DNA of 50,514 nucleotides from an uncultured Mediterranea sp. (lineage in GTDB: Bacteria; Bacteroidota; Bacteroidia; Bacteroidales; Bacteroidaceae), in assembly GCA_945641355.1 (NCBI GenBank), contig CALZEQ010000024.1, positions 1 to 50,514 on the forward strand. Direction: 5' to 3'. A model generated the notes under the pieces. It saw only the letters and a program-made list of their open reading frames with translations. It was not told where the DNA came from and did not search any database. Shown here piece after piece: positions 26,499-34,571 of this stretch; positions within the stretch are counted from its first letter, which is position 1, and each line of letters opens with the position of its first letter. A program made the translations under genes and the position numbers.

Positions 26499-26503
26499 GA
26501 GAA

Positions 26504-26610
26504 TCATGCAAGCATGAAAGTTCTTCTCTCAATTTTGATAAAAACCTCACGCTCGGGAGAGCAAATAAATTTCCTTTCCTCTCGCTTACTCGGTTTTTTG
26601 CATTATCTTT
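26504..26610 (+). repeat. 107-bp direct repeat, left copy
   Basis: Identical over all 107 bases to 29416-29522. It ends at GCATTATCTTT; in the right copy the next base is G, completing a TATCTTTG -7 box, whereas here it is T. It contains the dyad TCATGC-AA-GCATGA at its left end. Confidence 0.9.
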
Positions 26611-26666
26611 TGATAAGATAGGCTACATTTCGGAATAACTTTTTCATGCAAGCATGAAAGTTCTTC
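26611..26666 (+). repeat. 56-bp near-perfect direct repeat, left copy
   Basis: Matches 29383-29438 with two differences. It begins TGATAAGATAGGCT and ends in the dyad TTTCATGC-AA-GCATGAAA (26642-26659). It forms the upstream part of the RhuM promoter region. Confidence 0.8.
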
Positions 26667-26679
26667 ACTCAATTTGCAC

Positions 26680-26687
26680 TATCTTTG
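26680..26687 (+). promoter_or_regulatory. -7 box of the RhuM gene
   Basis: TATCTTTG, 31 bases upstream of the ATG at 26719. No TTTG -33 box is seen; the dyad at 26642-26659 occupies the region just upstream, where an operator or activator site would lie. Confidence 0.55.
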
Positions 26688-26718
26688 TAAAATATTGAGG
26701 GCATGAATTTTATTAAAT

Positions 26719-27720
26719 ATGGAAGATAATAATATAATACTTATATATACGGATAGTAAAGGGCTTACTAAAATAGATGTAAAGCTCGAGGAGGATACTT
26801 TATGGCTCACACAAGCGCAGATGTGCGAGCTGTATCAAACCAGTAAATCAAATGTAAGTGAGCATATTAAGCATATTTTTGAAGAGGGCGAATTGCAGGA
26901 GGATGCAGTTGTTCGGAAATTCCGAACAACTGCCGCAGACGGTAAATCATATATGACTACATTCTATAATTTAGATATGATAATCGCTCTCGGTTATCGT
27001 GTCCGTTCCATCATAGCAACCCGTTTTCGTCAATGGGCAACCCAGCGGTTGAAAGAATATATGATTAAAGGATTTACTCTGGATGACGACCGCTTGAAAC
27101 AGCTTGGAGGCGGAGGCTATTGGAAAGAGTTGCTGGAACGCATTCGAGATATACGTGCGACAGAGAAGGTGCTTTATCGGCAAGTCTTGGAGATTTATGC
27201 AACCAGCATTGACTATGACCCCCGGGCATCTGTGTCGAAGGAATTTTTCAAAAAAGTACAAAACAAAATACACTATGCCGTACATGGACATACAGCGGCA
27301 GAACTCATTGTAGAACGTGCGGATGCTGAAAAAGATTTTATGGGACTTCTTACTTTCAAGGGCAATCAACCTACTTTAATAGAGGCTCGTACGGCCAAGA
27401 ATTATTTAGACGATAAGGAACTTCGTGCTATGGGGCAATTAGTTTCCGGATATTTGGATTTCGCTGAGCGACAGGCAGAACGTGAGCAACCAATGACGAT
27501 GAATGATTGGGCCAACTATTTGGATCGAATTCTTACGATGTCGGGTGAACAGTTGTTGCTTGATGCCGGCAGAGTGTCGCATGAAGATGCCATGGAACAT
27601 GCCACAAACGAATACAAAAAATACAAACAACGCACCATCAGCGATGTGGAGCAGGACTATCTCAACTCCATCAGGCGCATAGGTAATATAGGTAAGAAAG
27701 GGAGAAGCGAAGATAATTAG
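26719..27720 (+). CDS. RhuM family (virulence factor) protein
   Basis: The 333-residue protein matches the RhuM family. The N-terminal part has LWLTQAQMCELYQTSKSNVS then EEGELQEDAVVRKF and the stretch TTFYNLDMIIALGYRVRS, which is the family's DNA-binding-like signature. The C-terminal half holds the Fic/Doc-related region typical of longer members. RhuM was named from a Salmonella pathogenicity island; its function is unresolved, and relatives often sit in mobile or defence islands. It lacks a signal peptide and is likely cytosolic. It is the first gene of a two-gene cassette bounded by 107-bp direct repeats. Base composition is lower in GC than the flanking PUL. Confidence 0.85.
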   Translation: MEDNNIILIYTDSKGLTKIDVKLEEDTLWLTQAQMCELYQTSKSNVSEHIKHIFEEGELQEDAVVRKFRTTAADGKSYMTTFYNLDMIIALGYRVRSIIATRFRQWATQRLKEYMIKGFTLDDDRLKQLGGGGYWKELLERIRDIRATEKVLYRQVLEIYATSIDYDPRASVSKEFFKKVQNKIHYAVHGHTAAELIVERADAEKDFMGLLTFKGNQPTLIEARTAKNYLDDKELRAMGQLVSGYLDFAERQAEREQPMTMNDWANYLDRILTMSGEQLLLDAGRVSHEDAMEHATNEYKKYKQRTISDVEQDYLNSIRRIGNIGKKGRSEDN

Positions 27721-27759
27721 AAACTCTATTATTGATTGACAAAATATAAAACAAAATTT

Positions 27760-29361
27760 ATGATGTACATTTTACTGGTTATAGTGATTATTCTTTTGGT
27801 TCGTTCATATAAATTAGAGAAAAAGATAGAAGAGCTGGAAAAGAGGATTATCTCGGTAGAAAATATTTGTAAGAGCAATCGGACACCTGTGATAAATGGT
27901 AAAAAAGAAAATTTGATAAAATCAGAAATTAAGATAGTGGAGTTAGATAAAATAACTAACTCAGAAGAAAAGATTCATAAGGATAAGCGGACGTTTGTGA
28001 TAAATGGCAATGAAGAAAATCCGATAAAATCAGAAGCAAAAACAGAACCGGACTATATACATAAAAAATCGGATGCAGCAATAAAAGCGCAAATAACATT
28101 TCCTGAAGCTGTAGAAATCTTAGGCATGAGAGTGCCTAAAAAATTCAATATCATTAGATGTGAAGGCAAAGAGCAATATATAAAAGAATGCCGTAGGAAT
28201 CAATTGAATGTAGATTCTCATCTTAACATCTGTATGATGTTACCCGTTTTAGATTTGAAAGGTTTCCATATTGAACTAATTAAAAACGGCATGGAAAAAA
28301 TAAACTTCTCTACTGATGAAGAATTGGCATCATTAAAATGGCATCAGAAATACGATAAAATAATATTTGACTCAAACATATCAGGTGCTGAATTTTGCAA
28401 TTGCATTCGTAAAATAATGAAAGCACATTATTTTACAGAAACGGATAGCTACCATAACGGTCTGTCAATTAGTCAAATTGAAGAAAGAAACTCTTATTCT
28501 ATATGGCAGGCATTATACGCGATGCAATATTATATAAAACTCAACAAAACAAATGAAGAATATACTAAATACAGAATAAGCAACTCTCAAATGCTTATTG
28601 AACGAAATTATAATGAAATGTCTGATTTATGGAATGACATCCCGACTCTTAACAAAAAACACATAGAAGAATTCGCAAAACTGGCAGAGGGTCAAGGTAA
28701 TCTAACTGACAGCAAAATTACTATAGATAAAGGCATGTATGGATTGATATATAAAGATGACATCTTAAAAGGTTATAATAGATTTTTTTATAACGATAGC
28801 ACATACTATTTTGTCTATCCAAGATATATTGTTTTTACTAACTCAGCACCTTTCTATGGTTCAATATGGAAGGGAAACACGTCATCATGTGATGGGTATA
28901 TTTTAGCTGATGGCATATTAGGTATCAATCTACAAGAAACAGAAGGTATACTTATTCAATATTTATTTATGATATTAAAATTAGTCTTCTCCATGCTAAA
29001 TAAATTCTCGGAGAATAATAAAGTAGACCTGCATTTATCAGCTAATATTATAAATCAATTAGAGTTTGTATATCCATGCAGGCTAAAGCAATATATGATA
29101 CTAAAAGAACTGAATGATCGGCATCTTACCGAGGCTGATGATATTATAGCTTATTTAATGGAAAAGGAACAATGGGATATAATATCAAATGTAGAATCTA
29201 TGGCAGATACTATTATAGAACTTCAAAGTAGTCATATGAAAGAATCGACTTCTATAAAGACTGAGTATTATGGTAGTTCGTATTCATTTGGTTCTACATA
29301 TTTAAAAGGATATTTTAGAAAAAATGGTTCTTATGTGACAGGACATTTTAGGCGTAAATAG
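27760..29361 (+). CDS. unrecognised membrane-anchored protein, AT-rich
   Basis: I do not recognise this 533-residue protein. It begins with a membrane helix (MMYILLVIVIILLV), then a coiled coil rich in Lys and Glu (about 16-38). Two imperfect copies of a V-I-N-G-x-x-E-N-x-I-K-S-E segment follow (about 45-90). The rest is a soluble domain of about 430 residues. The C-terminus has GYFRKNGSYVTGHFR, a motif often seen at the ends of Bacteroidetes proteins. A TTG at 27736 is in frame, but ATG 27760 begins the membrane helix. It starts 39 bases after the RhuM stop and probably shares its transcript. One sampled line (28321-28380) has 16 G+C in 60, against 46 in 60 at 32641-32700, pointing to transfer. 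Confidence 0.75.
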   Translation: MMYILLVIVIILLVRSYKLEKKIEELEKRIISVENICKSNRTPVINGKKENLIKSEIKIVELDKITNSEEKIHKDKRTFVINGNEENPIKSEAKTEPDYIHKKSDAAIKAQITFPEAVEILGMRVPKKFNIIRCEGKEQYIKECRRNQLNVDSHLNICMMLPVLDLKGFHIELIKNGMEKINFSTDEELASLKWHQKYDKIIFDSNISGAEFCNCIRKIMKAHYFTETDSYHNGLSISQIEERNSYSIWQALYAMQYYIKLNKTNEEYTKYRISNSQMLIERNYNEMSDLWNDIPTLNKKHIEEFAKLAEGQGNLTDSKITIDKGMYGLIYKDDILKGYNRFFYNDSTYYFVYPRYIVFTNSAPFYGSIWKGNTSSCDGYILADGILGINLQETEGILIQYLFMILKLVFSMLNKFSENNKVDLHLSANIINQLEFVYPCRLKQYMILKELNDRHLTEADDIIAYLMEKEQWDIISNVESMADTIIELQSSHMKESTSIKTEYYGSSYSFGSTYLKGYFRKNGSYVTGHFRRK

Positions 29362-29382
29362 AATACTTATAGTCAAATAGAA

Positions 29383-29438
29383 TGATAAGATAGGCTGCAT
29401 TTCGGAAAAACTTTTTCATGCAAGCATGAAAGTTCTTC
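29383..29438 (+). repeat. 56-bp near-perfect direct repeat, right copy
   Basis: Matches 26611-26666 with two differences. It runs into the 107-bp repeat, sharing the dyad at 29414-29431. Confidence 0.8.
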
Positions 29439-29522
29439 TCTCAATTTTGATAAAAACCTCACGCTCGGGAGAGCAAATAAATTTCCTTTCCTCTCGCTTA
29501 CTCGGTTTTTTGCATTATCTTT
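29416..29522 (+). repeat. 107-bp direct repeat, right copy
   Basis: Identical to 26504-26610. It forms the region immediately upstream of namZ and ends within the -7 box at 29516-29523. Confidence 0.9.
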
Positions 29523-29523
29523 G
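29516..29523 (+). promoter_or_regulatory. -7 box directly in front of namZ
   Basis: TATCTTTG followed by TTGC and the ATG at 29528. With the usual spacing the transcript would begin at or next to the start codon, giving a leaderless or nearly leaderless mRNA. Confidence 0.5.
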
Positions 29524-29527
29524 TTGC

Positions 29528-30715
29528 ATGAAACGAGAAATCATTATCTGGATACTACCTATATTGTGCCTGTTATCGTCCCTCTGTCATGCGCAGCCGA
29601 ATCGCATCGTGTGTGGCGATGAACGGATGGACATCTACTTCCCCCTGCTGCAAGGCAGGCGTATTGCCCTTTTTACCAACCATACGGCCTGTATAGAGGG
29701 CATTCATCTGCTGGATGTGCTGCGTCAACATCAGATGGACGTAAGGCTGGTGTTTGCGCCCGAACATGGATTTCGTGGCAATGCGGATGCCGGACAACTA
29801 CTGGCCGACGATACCGATGCGGCCACGGGACTGCCCGTACGTTCACTCTATGGAGGTGCGGCAGGCAGCCGTCCGTTGCCACAGGACATGCAGCGCTTTG
29901 ACGTACTGCTGGTGGACATACAAGACGTAGGGTGCCGATTCTATACCTATCATATCACCTTGTGTGCGCTGATGGAGGCCTGCAGCCGTGCCGGCAAGGA
30001 GGTGGTGCTGCTGGACAGACCCAATCCGAACGGGCACTATGTGGACGGCCCGCTGCTGGATACGGCTCGCTACACGTCGGCTGTGGGCAGGCTGCCCATA
30101 CCTGTGGTACATGGGCTGACGCTGGGCGAACTGGCACGCATGGTTGTAGGCGAGGGGTGGATAGAAGGTGCGCACGACTGCCATCTGACGGTGGTGCCTT
30201 GCCTGAACTACACCCACAGCACGTACGTGGAACTCCCCATACCCCCATCGCCCAACCTGCCCGATGCGAAGAGTATCGCACTGTACCCCTCTACCTGTTA
30301 TTTTGAAGCCACACCCGTCAGTGTGGGACGGGGCACGGACCGCCCCTTCCAACTCTATGGCCATCCGGATATGAAGCGTGACAGCAGCACGTATAGCTTC
30401 GTGCCTCGCAGCCGTACGGGTGCCAAGAGACCACCGCTGCTGGACAAGGTTTGCTATGGAACGGACTTGGGAAACCTGCCGATAGAGGAGATACGCAGCA
30501 GGGGCATCAACTTAGCGTATCTGATAGATGCATACCGGCGGATGGGATGCAGAGCCGACTTCTTTTCGCCCTTCTTCGAACGGCTGATAGGGGTGGACTA
30601 TGTGCGCACGATGATAACGGAAGGCCGGGAGGCGGCAGAGATAGAGGCCGTATGGCGTGGAGATGTGGCCCGCTTTAAGGAGCAGCGCAGGCCCTATTTG
30701 CTCTATCCGGAATGA
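29528..30715 (+). CDS. namZ: NamZ-family exo-beta-N-acetylmuramidase (DUF1343)
   Basis: The 395-residue protein has a signal peptide ending in SLCHAQ and the full DUF1343 domain. Signature runs are FAPEHGFRG, VDIQDVGCRFYTY and DRPNPNG, and PTSVGRGT-like text in TPVSVGRGTDRPFQ. NamZ of Bacillus removes terminal MurNAc from peptidoglycan fragments; Bacteroidetes homologues are expected to do the same in the periplasm. An open frame extends upstream to 29426 but the repeat occupies that region, and 29528 gives the signal peptide. It leads a five-gene run (NamZ, symporter, GT/HIT fusion, SpoIID, AmpG-like) with gaps of 34, 11 and 1 bases and one overlap, consistent with one operon. Confidence 0.88.
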   Translation: MKREIIIWILPILCLLSSLCHAQPNRIVCGDERMDIYFPLLQGRRIALFTNHTACIEGIHLLDVLRQHQMDVRLVFAPEHGFRGNADAGQLLADDTDAATGLPVRSLYGGAAGSRPLPQDMQRFDVLLVDIQDVGCRFYTYHITLCALMEACSRAGKEVVLLDRPNPNGHYVDGPLLDTARYTSAVGRLPIPVVHGLTLGELARMVVGEGWIEGAHDCHLTVVPCLNYTHSTYVELPIPPSPNLPDAKSIALYPSTCYFEATPVSVGRGTDRPFQLYGHPDMKRDSSTYSFVPRSRTGAKRPPLLDKVCYGTDLGNLPIEEIRSRGINLAYLIDAYRRMGCRADFFSPFFERLIGVDYVRTMITEGREAAEIEAVWRGDVARFKEQRRPYLLYPE

Positions 30716-30749
30716 GTAGGAACAACGATAAACATGGAGAGCAACGACG

Positions 30750-32210
30750 ATGATAGTATGTCTGGTGATAGCCCTCTATCTGGGAGGGATGCTGCTGATA
30801 TCGTGGCGCACGGGGCGCGGAGCCGACAGCCACGGTTTCTTTACGGGAGGCCGACGGTCGCCCTGGCCCGTGGTGGCTTTGGCTATGGTAGGAGCGGGCA
30901 TATCGGGGGTAACCTTCGTGTCGGTGCCCGGTGCCGTGGAGGCCGACGGGTGGAGTTACCTGCAGATGGTGCTGGGATTTGTAGCGGGAGCCGCTGTGGT
31001 GGCTTGGGTGCTGATACCGCTGTTCTACCGCATGAAGCTGGTCAGCATATACGGCTACCTGCAGCAGCGTTTCGGCAACGTGAGCTATCGTACTGGGGGA
31101 TGGATATTCTTTGTCAGCAAGCTGCTGGGTGCCTCGGTGCGCTTCTATGTGGTGTGTGTGGTGTTGCAGGCCATCGCTTTCGACCCCATGCACGTGCCCT
31201 TTGCGCTGAATGTGCTGCTGACGGTGGCCCTTATCTGGCTCTATTCGCAATGGGGAGGGGTGAAGTCGATGATATGGACCGATTCGCTGAAGACCTGCTG
31301 CCTGCTGCTCTCTGTGGTGGGGTGCATCGTACTGGTGGCCCGAAGCCTGCAGATGGACGTATGGGAAACGATGGATGCCGTATGCCGACACCGCTCGTGC
31401 AGGATATTCTATCTGGACGACGTGAACGACGGACACTACTTCTGGAAGCACTTCACAGCGGGTATTTTTCTGATGATAGCCTGTACGGGGCTGGACCAAG
31501 ACCTGATGCAGCGCACACTGAGCTGCAGCGACAGCCGGAAGGCGCAGAAGAACATGATGGTGAGCGCCGTGGCGCAAGTGCCGCTGATAGTGCTGTTTCT
31601 GGTGCTGGGCACGCTGCTCTGTCTGTACAAGGAGCACTATCCGGCAGAGGTGGCCGGGGCTGCAGGAGACAGCCTGTTTGCTACGGTGGTGTGGAGCGAA
31701 CGCTGTCCGCGTGTGGTGGGCATTGCCTTCGTCATCGGACTGATATCCGCAGCCTATTCGGCGGCAGGGTCGGCGCTGACAGCACTAACTACTTCGTTCA
31801 CGTTGGACATTCTGCAGGCCGACCGCGGACACGACGAAAGGTACCTTACCCGCATCCGGCGCAGGGTACACGTAGGCATGGCGCTGCTGATGGCGGCTGT
31901 CATCATCGTCTTCTACTATATGAACGATGACAGTGCCATCAATGCCGTTTACAGGTTGGCTGCCTATACGTATGGTCCCATACTGGGGCTGTTTGCCTTC
32001 GGACTGGTGTGCCGGTGGCCCGTACGTGATGCCTGGGTGCCTGTGGTGGTAGTGACTGCCCCGCTGCTGTGCTACGTGCTGCAGACGCATAGCGAACAAT
32101 GGCTGGACGGCTATCGCATCGGTTTTGAACTGATTATCCTCAATGCCGTGGTCACGATGATGGGGATGATGATGATACGAACTAAAAAACTTAAAAACTC
32201 ACAAACTTAA
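30750..32210 (+). CDS. sodium:solute symporter (SSS family)
   Basis: The 486-residue protein has about 13 membrane helices and the SSS-family pattern, including FFTGGRRSPWPVVALAM near the N-terminus, GISGVTFVSVPG, and ACTGLDQDLMQRTLSC. Such carriers take up sugars, sialic acid or vitamins with sodium. It starts 34 bases after namZ, so uptake of MurNAc or a related amino sugar set free by NamZ is the natural proposal; the sequence alone does not show the substrate. The ATG at 30750 is used. A frame-shifted open frame overlapping the first part is a shadow. Confidence 0.9.
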   Translation: MIVCLVIALYLGGMLLISWRTGRGADSHGFFTGGRRSPWPVVALAMVGAGISGVTFVSVPGAVEADGWSYLQMVLGFVAGAAVVAWVLIPLFYRMKLVSIYGYLQQRFGNVSYRTGGWIFFVSKLLGASVRFYVVCVVLQAIAFDPMHVPFALNVLLTVALIWLYSQWGGVKSMIWTDSLKTCCLLLSVVGCIVLVARSLQMDVWETMDAVCRHRSCRIFYLDDVNDGHYFWKHFTAGIFLMIACTGLDQDLMQRTLSCSDSRKAQKNMMVSAVAQVPLIVLFLVLGTLLCLYKEHYPAEVAGAAGDSLFATVVWSERCPRVVGIAFVIGLISAAYSAAGSALTALTTSFTLDILQADRGHDERYLTRIRRRVHVGMALLMAAVIIVFYYMNDDSAINAVYRLAAYTYGPILGLFAFGLVCRWPVRDAWVPVVVVTAPLLCYVLQTHSEQWLDGYRIGFELIILNAVVTMMGMMMIRTKKLKNSQT

Positions 32211-32221
32211 AAACTGAAAAA

Positions 32222-34570
32222 GTGATTACATGTTTTTTGCCGGACAACGGCGAGGAGGCAAACCGACGGAACAGGGAAGCGTGGATGGCCTGTCCGATGG
32301 TGCATCAGGTCAACGTGATGCATGAATCCCTCTATGCCACCGCCACGCTGCGCACCGTGGCCGATGCAGCCACTACGCCCTATACACTGCTCTGTATGTG
32401 TACTGAGGCCATACAGCCGGGAACCTACGTACTGCAACGTATGACGGACATAGCCGAAGCAAGCGGTGCCGATCTGCTCTATGCAGACTACTGCTTGCAG
32501 CGGGCGGATGGCAGCAGGGTGGAGATGCCCGTCATCGACTACCAGAAGGGTTCGCTGCGCGACGATTTTGACTTCGGCCCGCTGTGGCTGCTGCGTACCG
32601 ACCGGCTGAAGGAGGAGGTGGCACGGATGGACGAAACGTACCGCTGGGCCGCCCTGTACGACCTGCGCCTGCGCCTGAGCCGACGCTGCCTGCCACTGCG
32701 TGTGAACGAGACGCTCTATACGGTGGTGGAGGGGATGCCGGATGTGCAGCCCGCCCGCGAGGCACAGCACTTTGCCTACGTGGATCCGCGCAACCGCGAG
32801 CGCCAGTTGGAGATGGAGCGCGTATGCACCCGCCATCTGCAGGCCATAGGGAGCTATCTGGAACCGCGCTTCAGCGAGATTAGTCTGCAGGCGGACGGGG
32901 TGCAGTGGATCTGCGAGGCATCGGTCATCATACCGGTGCGCAACCGCGTGCGCACCATCGGCGATGCCATAGGCTCGGCACTCAGTCAGGAGGCTCCGTT
33001 TGCCTTCAACGTGATAGTGGTGGACAATCACTCGACCGACGGCACCACGGAGGTCATCCGCAAGTGGGCAGCGGAGGATGCAAGGGTGATACACCTGGTG
33101 CCTGCACGCACGGGTCTGGGCATAGGCGGATGTTGGAACGAGGCGATACACCACAGGCTGTGTGGCAAGTTTGCGGTACAGCTGGACAGTGACGACCTCT
33201 ACAGCGGCCCGCACACGCTCTGCACGATGGTGGAGGCCTTCTACCAGCAGCGGTGTGCCATGGTGGTGGGCAGCTACCGGCTGACGGACTTCGAGCTGAA
33301 CACGCTGCCGCCGGGGGTGATAGACCACCGGGAATGGACGGAGGAAAACGGACGCAACAACGCCCTGCGCATCAACGGGTTGGGTGCTCCGCGTGCCTTC
33401 TACACACCGCTGCTGCGTAGGTTGAACCTGCCCGACACCAGCTACGGCGAGGACTATGCCGTGGGTCTGCGCATCAGTCGTGAATACAGGATAGGACGTG
33501 TGTACGAACCGCTCTACCTGTGCCGACGCTGGGAGGGCAACAGCGATGCGGCTCCCAGCCGCGAGCTGACCAACCGGAGGAACCTGTACAAGGACCGCAT
33601 CCGTACCTGGGAACTGCAGGCACGGATGCGCCGGAACCGAGAGGCGACGGACGCTGCTGCCACCTGCATCGATGTGGAGGAGTGGAGGGAGGGTCAGCTG
33701 GCGCAATGGCCGGAGGCACGGCAGCGGTACGATGCCCTGGCCGGAGTGCAGACGCGACGGGTGGAGGTGAACGGTACGGCCTACCTGCTGCAGTACAACC
33801 CGGCCCGCATCGTCTCGACAGGTGCGCGGGTGGACAAAGCCAGCATAGGTGACAGACCCTGTTTCCTCTGCAGAGAGAATCGCCCGGCCTGCCAGACGGG
33901 CATCTGTTGGGAGGAAAAGTATGATATTCTGCTGAATCCCTATCCCATCTTTGCGAAGCATCTGACCATTGCCGACCGGCAGCACAAGGCGCAGCGTATC
34001 GAGGGACGTTTGGACGACCTGTTGCGGCTGACCAAGGCGATGCCTGCCTATACACTGTTCTATAACGGACCACGGTGCGGAGCCTCTGCCCCCCATCATG
34101 CCCACTTCCAGGCGTGTGGAAGGGGGGAGATGCCTATCGAACAGCAGTGGAGGCAGCGCACGGCCGGGACGATATGCCGTGAGGAGGGGGGTGTGCTGTA
34201 CCGCCTGGACGATGCACCGCGCCATGCGTACGTCATCCGTGCCACCCGGCAGGAGGCGTGCATCAGATTGATGCGCCATTTCATGCGTGCGCTACCTGCT
34301 GCGGGTGATGGGGAGGAACCGATGCTGAACCTGCTCTGCCTCTACGAGGAACTGGGATGGACGGTGATTCTCTTCCCCCGACGGAAGCACCGCCCTGCGT
34401 GCTACGATGCCGAAGGCGGTGAGCGGCTGCTCTGCAGTCCGGCATCGGTAGATTTGGGGGGTGTATTCATCCTGCCTCGTGAGGAGGACTTCCGCCGGAT
34501 GACGGCCGACGACGTGGCCCATATCCTGCAGGAGGTATGTATAGAGATACCTGTTGAAGTCATCAAGTGA
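32222..34570 (+). CDS. glycosyltransferase fused to HIT/GalT-like DUF4922 domain
   Basis: The 782-residue protein has three parts. Residues 1-220 resemble a degenerate GT2-like fold (PYTLLCMCTEAI, GADLLYADY). Residues about 234-450 form a complete GT2 domain (SVIIPVRNRVRTIGD, VVDNHSTDGTTE, LDSDD, GEDYAVGLRI). Residues about 500-780 match DUF4922, related to GalT/Ap4A phosphorylase, with the motif HHAHFQ at 625-630 where a His could carry a nucleotide. The start is a GTG eleven bases after the symporter stop; no better ATG exists nearby. A nucleotidyltransferase fused to a glycosyltransferase beside NamZ could activate a recovered sugar 1-phosphate and transfer it, but this is inference. Confidence 0.8.
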   Translation: MITCFLPDNGEEANRRNREAWMACPMVHQVNVMHESLYATATLRTVADAATTPYTLLCMCTEAIQPGTYVLQRMTDIAEASGADLLYADYCLQRADGSRVEMPVIDYQKGSLRDDFDFGPLWLLRTDRLKEEVARMDETYRWAALYDLRLRLSRRCLPLRVNETLYTVVEGMPDVQPAREAQHFAYVDPRNRERQLEMERVCTRHLQAIGSYLEPRFSEISLQADGVQWICEASVIIPVRNRVRTIGDAIGSALSQEAPFAFNVIVVDNHSTDGTTEVIRKWAAEDARVIHLVPARTGLGIGGCWNEAIHHRLCGKFAVQLDSDDLYSGPHTLCTMVEAFYQQRCAMVVGSYRLTDFELNTLPPGVIDHREWTEENGRNNALRINGLGAPRAFYTPLLRRLNLPDTSYGEDYAVGLRISREYRIGRVYEPLYLCRRWEGNSDAAPSRELTNRRNLYKDRIRTWELQARMRRNREATDAAATCIDVEEWREGQLAQWPEARQRYDALAGVQTRRVEVNGTAYLLQYNPARIVSTGARVDKASIGDRPCFLCRENRPACQTGICWEEKYDILLNPYPIFAKHLTIADRQHKAQRIEGRLDDLLRLTKAMPAYTLFYNGPRCGASAPHHAHFQACGRGEMPIEQQWRQRTAGTICREEGGVLYRLDDAPRHAYVIRATRQEACIRLMRHFMRALPAAGDGEEPMLNLLCLYEELGWTVILFPRRKHRPACYDAEGGERLLCSPASVDLGGVFILPREEDFRRMTADDVAHILQEVCIEIPVEVIK

Positions 34571-34571
34571 T

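Noticed and set aside
26504..29522. Invertible promoter (phase variation)
   Set aside because: The 107-bp repeats are direct, not inverted, and there is no nearby recombinase gene.
34554..34571. TTG start for the SpoIID-domain gene
   Set aside because: It lies inside the previous gene; the ATG at 34572 follows that gene's stop by one base.
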